From assembly GCF_030506325.1 (NCBI RefSeq), contig NZ_CP120683.1, positions 3,100,001 to 3,164,000 of the forward strand: 64,000 bases of DNA. Direction: 5' to 3'. This DNA is from Tunicatimonas pelagia. GTDB taxonomy: Bacteria > Bacteroidota > Bacteroidia > Cytophagales > Cyclobacteriaceae. The notes beneath the pieces were generated by a model. That model did not search any database. It had not been told where the DNA came from and was given only the letters and a program-made list of their open reading frames with translations. How positions within the stretch are numbered: the stretch's first letter is position 1; every line of letters begins with the position of its first letter. Positions 25,041 to 32,445 of this stretch are shown in pieces. The position numbers were made by a program, and so were the translations under genes.

Positions 25041-26453
25041 TTAAATTACCTCAAAATACCGTTTTACTTCCCAGTCGGTGACGGTCTGGGCATACTGTCG
25101 CCATTCCCACTCACGGGTACGGACAAAGTGATCGACAAAATCTACTCCGAAGAGTTCTTCGGCCAATTCGGAGGTTTTCATCGCTTGGGAAGCTTCCCAT
25201 AAATTGCGGGGCAGCACTCCGTACTGATCATCTTCGTAGCCGTTTCCTACCGTTTTGGGCTGATCGAGCTTCAGCTTGTTTTTAATACCGTATAAACCAC
25301 TGGCCAAAGCGGCAGCTAATGCTAAATAGGGATTTACATCCGAACCCGGAACCCGGGTTTCTAATCGGGTAGATTTTTTACCTCCAGCTAACACCCGCAA
25401 GGCAGTCGTCCGATTATCGGTTCCCCAAGTAAGCGTAGTGGGAGCCCAGGCTCCTTCCACCAATCGTTTGTAGCTGTTGATAGTAGGAGCGTACATCGGT
25501 AGAATATGCGGTAAACAATGCAACTGTCCGGCTACGTAACTTTGCATCACTGATGACATAGCATTTTCAGCAGATTCATCGTAGAACAGATTATTTTGCT
25601 GGTGGCTATCCCAGAGGCTTTGGTGGATATGACCGCTACAACCGGGCAGTTGTTGATTGGGTTTAGCCATAAACGTGGCCATAATGCCGTGCTGGTAGGC
25701 AATCTCCTTTGCTCCCGTTTTGAAAAGTACCGCTCGATCGGCCGCTTCCAGAATATCGCCGTACAGAATAGCTGCTTCGTACACTCCCGGTCCGGTTTCG
25801 GTATGCAAACCTTCTAGTGGTACATCAAATTGGAGCAGCAAATCAAACAAATCATTAAAAAACGGGCTATTCAGCGAGCTACGCAGCAGCGAGTAGCCAA
25901 ACATACCGGGCGTAAGTGGCTCAATGTTAGTAAATGACTTCTCCTTCAGCGTTTCGGGCGTTTCGGCAAAATTAAACCACTCAAACTCCTGAGAGAACTG
26001 CGGAACATATCCGGCATCAAGGGCTTCCTGTTTAACTTTTTTTAGCAAACTACGCGGACAAACAGCTAAGCCTTCACCCGACTCATTAACAAAATCACCC
26101 AGAAAAAACGGCAGGTTTTCCTCCCAGGGAATCTGACGAAAGGTATTGATGTCTAGCTGAGCATCAGCATCAGGGTAGCCGGTGTGCCAACCTGTGTATT
26201 TGGCATTATCATAAGCCGTATCTACCGCATCCCAACCGAATACCACATTGCAAAAGCCAAAGCCCCCATCCAGAACAGACATAAACTTATCTTTATGTAC
26301 TACTTTTCCCCGCAAAATGCCGTCAATATCAGTGATAGCAAGTTTTACTTTGTGAGCCGGATGGTCGTTGACTGCCTGTTTGATTTCTTTCTGTGTCATA
26401 AAAGTAGCGTGAGTATTGATGTGTTGTAGTACTAAAGGTTTTGAGTTTGACAT
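25041..26453 (-). CDS. Glutamine synthetase family ligase (gamma-glutamylpolyamine synthetase-like)
   Basis: This 470-aa protein has the glutamine-synthetase fold. AITDIDGILRGKVVHKDKF is the N-terminal beta-grasp segment; its D-DGILRGK form is usual in PuuA/GlnT-type ligases, not in nitrogen-assimilation GlnA. The metal and ATP site follows as HTETGPGVYEAAILYGD, then PGCSGHIHQSLWD with the nucleotide-binding histidine, and ETRVPGSDVNPYLALAAALA with the conserved Arg. No adenylylation loop is evident. It probably joins glutamate to an amine; no other polyamine genes lie nearby. An alternative start at Met19 (26399) is possible. Confidence 0.85.
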   Translation of the reverse strand: MSNSKPLVLQHINTHATFMTQKEIKQAVNDHPAHKVKLAITDIDGILRGKVVHKDKFMSVLDGGFGFCNVVFGWDAVDTAYDNAKYTGWHTGYPDADAQLDINTFRQIPWEENLPFFLGDFVNESGEGLAVCPRSLLKKVKQEALDAGYVPQFSQEFEWFNFAETPETLKEKSFTNIEPLTPGMFGYSLLRSSLNSPFFNDLFDLLLQFDVPLEGLHTETGPGVYEAAILYGDILEAADRAVLFKTGAKEIAYQHGIMATFMAKPNQQLPGCSGHIHQSLWDSHQQNNLFYDESAENAMSSVMQSYVAGQLHCLPHILPMYAPTINSYKRLVEGAWAPTTLTWGTDNRTTALRVLAGGKKSTRLETRVPGSDVNPYLALAAALASGLYGIKNKLKLDQPKTVGNGYEDDQYGVLPRNLWEASQAMKTSELAEELFGVDFVDHFVRTREWEWRQYAQTVTDWEVKRYFEVI

Positions 26454-26483
26454 TTACTGTACCTAGAACCATGAATACCTAAG

Positions 26484-26511
26484 CACTACAATACAATAAC
26501 ACCTTAACACC
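26484..26511 (-). repeat. Copy of the GTGTTA-rich dispersed repeat
   Basis: Read on the minus strand this 28-mer agrees at 23 of 28 positions with 58640-58667. It lies just upstream of the glutamine-synthetase-like gene, within the gap to a small divergent ORF. Confidence 0.5.
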
Positions 26512-26682
26512 TTTTTGTTCAGGAGTGGACTCAAACTGTCCGATAGCGAACATATCACCTAGCCAAAAAACGCGATTAACGCCATTTTAGGTTATTTTTT
26601 GCTTTGGCACAGCAGTTGAAATATACTATTGCAAAGACGTAAAATTTTACGTATCAACATTTACCCAAAAATTTAAATAACC

Positions 26683-26877
26683 ATGACAACGCAAATTAAT
26701 ATCCCCAACACTTTACTTATTGACACTGAGTTCGCAGCTATTCCTTATTCTAAAGCTACCTTAGAGCTAAACGAGCAATTAGGAATACGAAGAAACACCA
26801 CTCCTTTCTCAGGTATGGAAACCGGTAAATTTCGCAGACTCTTCAACCGACATACTACTGCTTTCCGACGACGCTAG
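26683..26877 (+). CDS. Small basic-tailed protein, uncertain gene
   Basis: This is a 64-aa reading frame with a neutral first half and a basic end (KFRRLFNRHTTAFRRR). A weak promoter-like pair lies upstream (TTTG at 26603-26606, TACTATTG at 26624-26631, one mismatch to consensus, 17-base spacing). It stands alone between the divergent glutamine-synthetase-like gene and the converging TMEM175-type gene, whose end is 10 bp away. No family is recognised. The absence of a competing gene in the region is the main reason to keep it. Confidence 0.45.
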   Translation: MTTQINIPNTLLIDTEFAAIPYSKATLELNEQLGIRRNTTPFSGMETGKFRRLFNRHTTAFRRR

Positions 26878-26886
26878 TAGCTAAAA

Positions 26887-27732
26887 TCAACTATCGGGGT
26901 CTAAAGAAGTATCCGTAGCAGCGGAATCTATACTGATTGCTACGGGTACTTTCGCTACTTCCGACGGTTTCTTCTTCTCGAAGACTCTATCTAGAATATA
27001 GATTGCTACCCCTATCAGGAAATACGCAAATCCCCCGGCGACAGCGTACCAAGGGGCATTAGTCCATTCGGCCACTAAAGAAATGAGTATTGATACGATT
27101 GCTACACCGGCCTGAATAAAGTACTGAAACATCGTTTTAGATGATTTCCACCGTTCCCAATCGGTAAGAGAGAGAACTTCTTTTTGGCGGTTAGCGTGGC
27201 GATAAAGCAGGGCAAAGGCCAACATTAGTGAAAAATAACCCGCACTGTAAATAATCATAATGGTAGGTAGTGTCTCCCAGCTAGATACCGAAGTTACTAA
27301 CGCATAATAAGCCTCCCGGTCAAAATCAATTCCAAGGAGTATAAGTAGTCCGTAGCCCAAGTAGCGTAGTATAAAACTGATGACAAATTTGAGCGGATAG
27401 ACATAGAATAAGACCACCAGCAATAGAAAAGTGTTGAGCACAACTGTGCGCTTATCCTTTAAGTTAAATCTCAGAAAATACAAATAGTGCTGATACCATA
27501 TGGCAATGAGAACGATAGTGCTAGCCGCAAAGGCCAGAATATCGCCCGTAAAGCTAATCAGTTCTTCACTCGTTTCCGGAATTTTTGATGAGATCAATAA
27601 TAAAGTAATAGCCAGAGCAAAGACCCCATCGCTAAGCTGCTCTAAGCGGGAAGAGCCTTCCCCACGTTGCTGATAGATACTTGTTGATGGTGATGTTATT
27701 GCCCCTTTCTTCAGTTGCGATCTTATTCTCAT
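26887..27732 (-). CDS. TMEM175-type (DUF1211) potassium channel family protein
   Basis: This 281-aa membrane protein has about six membrane segments and the family signature SRLEQLSDGVFALAITLL near residues 28-45; the FxDGVFA-type stretch lines the pore in bacterial TMEM175 channels. The second helix region IVLIAIWYQHYLYFLRFN also matches. It has one repeat, so tetramer formation is expected. The C-terminal 40 residues are soluble. It is the last of four same-strand genes, with a 20-bp gap to the DUF2306 gene. Potassium selectivity is known for the family but not shown here. Confidence 0.85.
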   Translation of the reverse strand: MRIRSQLKKGAITSPSTSIYQQRGEGSSRLEQLSDGVFALAITLLLISSKIPETSEELISFTGDILAFAASTIVLIAIWYQHYLYFLRFNLKDKRTVVLNTFLLLVVLFYVYPLKFVISFILRYLGYGLLILLGIDFDREAYYALVTSVSSWETLPTIMIIYSAGYFSLMLAFALLYRHANRQKEVLSLTDWERWKSSKTMFQYFIQAGVAIVSILISLVAEWTNAPWYAVAGGFAYFLIGVAIYILDRVFEKKKPSEVAKVPVAISIDSAATDTSLDPDS

Positions 27733-27752
27733 GTGCTATCTTCTAAGCTGAA

Positions 27753-28235
27753 TTACGATTGATTAAACTGCTGGTTCCACTGTTCTTTGTGGCGACGAAA
27801 GTACCAAGAAGCTGTAATCATAATGCTAAACGTAGCCACTCCCACCATTCCGAAAAAGGGCGTTTCAGGAATTCGGGTAAGTGTTTCAGAGGCAAAAGCA
27901 GCGTACAACCCAATGACTGACCAGTACATAAAACTGAAATGATAACTCATATACTTTTGCTTTGGTCGTTTGGTAAGTACCGGAACCATACCCCCGAGCA
28001 ACGTCACCAGACTTACGACCGCGGCAATATGAAATATTCCGAAGCCTCCCCACAGTCGGTAGATGCTAAATGCAGTAATGTTGACCAACAGCATGGAGAT
28101 GGCGTACACATACCCGATTTGCGTATGGCTAACGCTTCCCTTAGGCAGCAATAAAACCAAAGTGCCCGTAATCAAACTTAAAACGGCTACTCCCAAGTGA
28201 AAGGCACCGAGTGGATCATGTACTAAATTTTTCAT
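27753..28235 (-). CDS. DUF2306 family membrane protein
   Basis: This 160-aa protein has four predicted membrane helices. The family marks are HLGVAVLSLITGTLVLLLPKG followed by SHTQIGYVYAISMLLVNITAF, where the histidine in SHTQIG and the tyrosine of GYVYA are conserved. A second conserved pair, YMSYHFSFMYWSVIGLYAAF, sits in helix three. DUF2306 function is unknown. It stands 5 bp after a winged-helix regulator and 20 bp before the TMEM175-type gene. Confidence 0.8.
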   Translation of the reverse strand: MKNLVHDPLGAFHLGVAVLSLITGTLVLLLPKGSVSHTQIGYVYAISMLLVNITAFSIYRLWGGFGIFHIAAVVSLVTLLGGMVPVLTKRPKQKYMSYHFSFMYWSVIGLYAAFASETLTRIPETPFFGMVGVATFSIMITASWYFRRHKEQWNQQFNQS

Positions 28236-28240
28236 AAGGA

Positions 28241-28546
28241 TTAAGCATATTTAGGTTTGGCGTTGATGTATGATTTGATAGCCACGACGTAAGCTTCAAA
28301 AGCTTCTACCCCCTTTCGGGTAATTTTGCAGGTAGTCAGCGGATAATTGTGTTTGAAGGTTTTCTGCACCTCTAAGTACCCGGCATCCTTTAGCTTATTG
28401 ATCTGCACACTAAGATTTCCGGCACTTGCCTCCGTTTTCTCTTTAATGTAAGTAAACTCAGCCTCCTGTACTCCAATAAGTAGCGAGATAATTGCCAGCC
28501 GAAGTTGGGAGTGCAAGAGCGGATCGAGTGGCGCAAAGCTAGGCAT
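28241..28546 (-). CDS. Winged-helix transcriptional regulator
   Basis: This 101-aa DNA-binding protein is a single winged-helix domain: LHSQLRLAIISLLIGVQEAE, FTYIKEKTEASAGNLSVQIN as the helix-turn-helix, LKDAGYLEVQKTF and TTCKITRKGVEAFEAYV as the wing and final helix. This is the small ArsR/MarR-like type often paired in Bacteroidota with a membrane protein gene. It overlaps the upstream membrane gene by 8 bp and precedes DUF2306 by 5 bp, so it probably controls its own operon. Confidence 0.88.
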   Translation of the reverse strand: MPSFAPLDPLLHSQLRLAIISLLIGVQEAEFTYIKEKTEASAGNLSVQINKLKDAGYLEVQKTFKHNYPLTTCKITRKGVEAFEAYVVAIKSYINAKPKYA

Positions 28547-29102
28547 GTTTATACTGCGATTTGAGCAGGTATCCTGGAATGATATACCCTACCATCGTCG
28601 CTAATGCTAGTAATAACAACTGAGTTTGAAAGGGCACGAAATAGGCTGCTAGTGCAATTACCCAGCATCCTACTCCACCGATAATTAGAGGAATAAAACG
28701 GAACAAACTTCCTGAGATAAAGATACCCATTCCGTACAGCAGCAGTATAACCGGATAAGCGATTTGATAACCTGTTACCAACGCAGCCGCTACCAGTGTA
28801 ATCATAATTCCAATGAAAACCGCCAGCCATGAGCTTTGCATAAGCACACCAACGTAGGTTTTTACTCGCTGCCTTCGGTACTTACTCACCTTCCAAATTG
28901 TAGCTCCGACCCCTATTAGCATCAGCAGCCATACTGCGTACGGATAGGCAAAGGCGGTGAGGGTGAGTAAAAAATAGTGGCTCATACTAGCAGCCAATAC
29001 CAGTTGTCCCCAAAGTAAGTAGAGATAACCATCATTTCTAAGATTCTCCCTAGAGTTAGCAATCATCTCTTGAATGATCTTCCAAGATTCAGCCTCGGTC
29101 AT
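28539..29102 (-). CDS. Multi-pass membrane protein, first gene of the regulator operon
   Basis: This 187-aa protein has a cytoplasmic N-terminal helix (TEAESWKIIQEMIANSRENL) and about five membrane segments, ending in KSQYKHA. Proteins of this build with the SWKIIQEMIxxxRxNL opening are found in Bacteroidota directly ahead of small winged-helix regulators. The function is unknown. The 8-bp overlap with the regulator gene suggests coupled translation and perhaps a membrane-held sensing role, which is inference. Confidence 0.75.
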   Translation of the reverse strand: MTEAESWKIIQEMIANSRENLRNDGYLYLLWGQLVLAASMSHYFLLTLTAFAYPYAVWLLMLIGVGATIWKVSKYRRQRVKTYVGVLMQSSWLAVFIGIMITLVAAALVTGYQIAYPVILLLYGMGIFISGSLFRFIPLIIGGVGCWVIALAAYFVPFQTQLLLLALATMVGYIIPGYLLKSQYKHA

Positions 29103-29319
29103 GTTTTTTCAATCTATTTTTCCGCAAACTAGTTTACGTTATAAACCAGATTCAGGTTATGAATAAAGCCGCATCTTTACTACTTAACCAGAACTGTGTC
29201 AAGCTTTTGGTACTAAATCTAACCTTGCGATACTTCGCCCTTTATGCTTTTTCTACGTAGATAGACTTCAGTGGCATTTCTTTTACTACTACTTTAGGTC
29301 GCAGCTCCAAGCGTTAATA

Positions 29320-30378
29320 TTACTCTTTGTTTTGATCAAAAAAGCGAGTCAGCAATTCTAAACGAGGTGTAGTGGTTTGACGGATGGTATCGGCCGCGTC
29401 AGTGTTAGATTGCTCAGCGTCCCAGACGCTAGCTTCGCGAAAGGCGTGGTAGGTCCAGGAAATGCTGTGCTGCTCCGTCACTTGAATAATGTCTTCTAAA
29501 TACTGATTGCCCATTTTACCCAGCCAACGCGGACTACTGAACTCGCCTAGAAACAACGGAACCTGCGGATACCGTTTTTGAAAATCCCGAACAGGTTGAT
29601 AAACTGCATAGATCTTTTCTTTATTCCACCTAGCTCCCTCGATTTCGCCAGGATACTCTATTAGATCACCATCTTGCTTAAGCACCCCCTGGTGGGAAAA
29701 CGCCTGAGGCTCGTACATATGAAATTCTACTGCCAAATGTTCATCGTTCGGCAATTCCATTATCGGCAATCCCCGGATGTAAGAACCTCGCCCCGCTTCA
29801 TTCATTACGCGAGGAGCGGCCAGGATAATCGTATGCTGAGTATCGTATTTACGAATAGCTTCCGTTAGCTTAGCGTACAAAAGATTCAAATCGCCTGGCG
29901 AGCCAGCTTCTATTGGTTTGGGTAATCCCGGTTCATTAAGCAAATCGTAACCAGCAATCACGTCGCCGTACTCAGCGTAGCGTTGGGCAATCTGTTCCCA
30001 TAGCCGAATGGTATGTTCGTGCCAAGCGAAATCTTGCCAAAACGGGTCAGAGCCGAGCATCGTCCACTGGTGTTCGGTGCCAGGGTAACGATGCGGATCA
30101 ATCACTACGCCAACGCCGTATTTCTCTGACCAATACAATACACTATCTAGATAAGCAAAGGCTTCCTCATTGAAACCATAGGGCGGTTCAATGTCCATCA
30201 GCGGATTGGATGGAAAACTTAGTCGGATCAGGTTACCGCCCAGGTCAGCTAGCGCTTTTACGTCTTCCTCCACCAACGTCACTCCGCAATTAACACCTCG
30301 GTAGGTAGTGTTCTCAAAAGTGGATTGTGCCTGACCCGCAAAGGAAATTAGTAGAAGAAGAATCAGAATTCTATACAT
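29320..30378 (-). CDS. Secreted glycoside hydrolase family 5 protein
   Basis: This is a 352-aa (beta/alpha)8 enzyme. The start at ATG 30378 is chosen because it gives a clean signal peptide (MYRILILLLLISFAGQAQ); a longer frame from 30462 would hide it inside a 28-residue leader. The acid/base is Glu149 (GYDLLNEPG) and the nucleophile Glu279 (PLFLGEFSS). VVIDPHRYPG and FHMYEPQAFSHQG are the usual GH5 active-site loops. The subfamily and substrate (beta-mannan or beta-glucan are common) are undetermined. It overlaps the ADP-ribosylglycohydrolase gene by 8 bp and is last in a four-gene operon. Confidence 0.9.
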   Translation of the reverse strand: MYRILILLLLISFAGQAQSTFENTTYRGVNCGVTLVEEDVKALADLGGNLIRLSFPSNPLMDIEPPYGFNEEAFAYLDSVLYWSEKYGVGVVIDPHRYPGTEHQWTMLGSDPFWQDFAWHEHTIRLWEQIAQRYAEYGDVIAGYDLLNEPGLPKPIEAGSPGDLNLLYAKLTEAIRKYDTQHTIILAAPRVMNEAGRGSYIRGLPIMELPNDEHLAVEFHMYEPQAFSHQGVLKQDGDLIEYPGEIEGARWNKEKIYAVYQPVRDFQKRYPQVPLFLGEFSSPRWLGKMGNQYLEDIIQVTEQHSISWTYHAFREASVWDAEQSNTDAADTIRQTTTPRLELLTRFFDQNKE

Positions 30379-32266
30379 ACGGTACCAGATCAGTATTCCA
30401 GAAGCTTTGGTGAGCGTGTTTTCCAGCAAGATCTTTGAAGCCGAGTTCCAGGCTGATTTCATCTACCGGAGAATCTACCCGAATCAACAGATTATTTTCT
30501 CCCGCCTGTAGCGAGATAAGCTTCCGTGTGGCGTAAGGCCAGCACCGCTGAATCTCCTTTTGATTATGCACCAGTTCGCTATTAGCCCATACCCGGAAAT
30601 AGACGCTACAGCCCATCGTCAGCCAAACCTGTCGAGCCTCGGCACTCCGCAGTTTGGTGTACAGATACAGCGTTCGTTCCCCTCTTCCCAAATAATAATC
30701 GTTCAGATTAATGACAAAACCCGACGGCTGAATTTCCTGCACCATAAACGGCTGAGCATCGTACTCTTTCTGGCCAGCAATTTCCTGAACTTCTTCTCGC
30801 GTAATAAAATCCGTATCAGTATTAACCCGATCTTGGTTCATGTAGTGGAATGACGGCAAGGAAGCCAACCCGTGGTCGGGGTATTCCTCATCCATCGGCA
30901 CCAAATCCGGATCGTCCTGAATGAAAGGACCCAGCAGCAACCAACTTCCGTAGTGAGGCAACGATCGCTCCAGCGTCGGCACCCGTTCGCCATCAACCTG
31001 CACTTCCACCGAATACGCCCGAGCGGATTTAGAGAAAGCAGTGTCAGGTATTTGATACGTTACCGTCCGCTCAATTACCGCTCGGCCTTCTACCGACAAT
31101 TCTAGGGTAGTCTCGGAAAAAGATAAATCATCTGATTGGAGAACCAGTTGGGCTGACTGAGAATGATCGGTCAGGTTTTCGTACTTTACGATAAGCTCAG
31201 AAGCATTTTCTGAACTACGGTATACGTTTACATGGCAAGGCAATAGAGACGACAGATCAACATCAGGGGCATTAGTCAATTGGGTTTCATCAAAGTGTTG
31301 GATAAAGGCTATCCCGGCCTGAGCCGTTTCCTGGGCTAGACCACTGATGGTATTCGCGTGCTCAATGCCTATAATTTCGGGACTAACCAGCAGTTCGTCG
31401 CCTACCAGTTCTTTCCACTTGGGATCTAGATTTTCGTAGCCTTTGGCGATTCCCAGCAGAGCGCCGGCCGTAGCTACTACACAGTCGCTGTCGTGACCTA
31501 GGTGCAAGGCATCCATAATTCCATCAAAGCTTCCTTCTGATCGTAACAGGGCTAATAGCGTGAATGCTATGTTCATGGGAGCCGAAGTAAAATCAGCATC
31601 ACCGTAGAAGCTTTTGATTTTGCCCATTGCTACTTCGTAGCTGCATTTCTCTGCCCAGTTCATCACGGTCGTGACCATCTGGTGTAACTCACTTTCTTCG
31701 GAAAACAGACTAAGACCTACACGGAAGATACTCCGCAAATCGCTCTCAAAGAAGGCTTCGGCTGCACAAGCCGATAGAAACTTCTCGGCATCGATAGAAA
31801 ATCGGCGATGATCTAGACTGGAATCTATTTCGGCGTAGAAAGCGGCTCGTTCAGGCATTCCCGGGCACAGCATTCCCCAAATTTCGCTGCGGATGGGTGA
31901 ACCCATGCCCCGGTACCAGTAGTGATTATTGTGTGTACCTGACTCCGGTGGATACACCCCTAAATCAATATTGCGGGAAGCCACTCCGTACTCACCCCAA
32001 GGAAAGCGGACGTGTTGCTTCCAGTGATCAGCAAAATCATTTTCGCGCACCCAAGGCCCTTTCTGTTTCACCATATCCAGCCAGAGTACCTGTAAATCCA
32101 GATCATCATTGGGAAAATTAGTCTCGAATAATTTTTCGGACAGTTCAATCTGGTTGAATGCTTTGATGCCCTCAATAGGCGCGCCCAGGATGCCTCCGGC
32201 ACATTTTCCAATCCAGCCGCCGTGAATCTTGTCGAGATAGGTCGTATAATCTAATGTTCTGCTCAT
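30371..32266 (-). CDS. ADP-ribosylglycohydrolase family protein with sugar-binding-like C-terminus
   Basis: This 631-aa protein has no signal peptide, so it is cytoplasmic. Residues 10-310 are the all-helical DraG/ARH domain: GGWIGKCAGGILGAPIEG, the first metal site Asn53-Asp54-Asp55 and the second in LGHDSDCVVATAGALLGI (Asp259, Asp261). Residues about 345-430 look like an immunoglobulin-type sandwich. The part from 440 on opens with SWLLLGPFIQDD and closes with LQAGENNLLIRVDSP, which is the pattern of accessory jelly-roll domains in glycan-active enzymes. It likely cleaves an N-glycosidic bond of an imported sugar conjugate. It overlaps its neighbours by 4 and 8 bp. Confidence 0.88.
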   Translation of the reverse strand: MSRTLDYTTYLDKIHGGWIGKCAGGILGAPIEGIKAFNQIELSEKLFETNFPNDDLDLQVLWLDMVKQKGPWVRENDFADHWKQHVRFPWGEYGVASRNIDLGVYPPESGTHNNHYWYRGMGSPIRSEIWGMLCPGMPERAAFYAEIDSSLDHRRFSIDAEKFLSACAAEAFFESDLRSIFRVGLSLFSEESELHQMVTTVMNWAEKCSYEVAMGKIKSFYGDADFTSAPMNIAFTLLALLRSEGSFDGIMDALHLGHDSDCVVATAGALLGIAKGYENLDPKWKELVGDELLVSPEIIGIEHANTISGLAQETAQAGIAFIQHFDETQLTNAPDVDLSSLLPCHVNVYRSSENASELIVKYENLTDHSQSAQLVLQSDDLSFSETTLELSVEGRAVIERTVTYQIPDTAFSKSARAYSVEVQVDGERVPTLERSLPHYGSWLLLGPFIQDDPDLVPMDEEYPDHGLASLPSFHYMNQDRVNTDTDFITREEVQEIAGQKEYDAQPFMVQEIQPSGFVINLNDYYLGRGERTLYLYTKLRSAEARQVWLTMGCSVYFRVWANSELVHNQKEIQRCWPYATRKLISLQAGENNLLIRVDSPVDEISLELGFKDLAGKHAHQSFWNTDLVPYV

Positions 32267-32445
32267 GCGTTAGAAGTTTTCTTTTTGTTCATCCAAAAGG
32301 GTGCAGTTCCTAGCCACAGTAAGGTTCCGATCAACGCCAATGTTTTGTGATTAGCGAAATCAATAACTTCGTGGTAGACTAAAAAAGCCGGAATAACCGT
32401 TAGGGCTAGTCCCAGAAATGATAGTATAATCAATAATTTTCTCAT
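32263..32445 (-). CDS. 60-aa membrane protein co-encoded with the permease
   Basis: This very small protein has two membrane helices (about 3-23 and 36-52) and a lysine-rich end (MNKKKTSNA). It overlaps the permease gene by 4 bp (ATGA) and the ADP-ribosylglycohydrolase gene by 4 bp, which is strong evidence that it is a real, translated gene. It may act as a small accessory subunit of the NCS1-type permease; that is inference from position alone. Confidence 0.82.
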   Translation of the reverse strand: MRKLLIILSFLGLALTVIPAFLVYHEVIDFANHKTLALIGTLLWLGTAPFWMNKKKTSNA

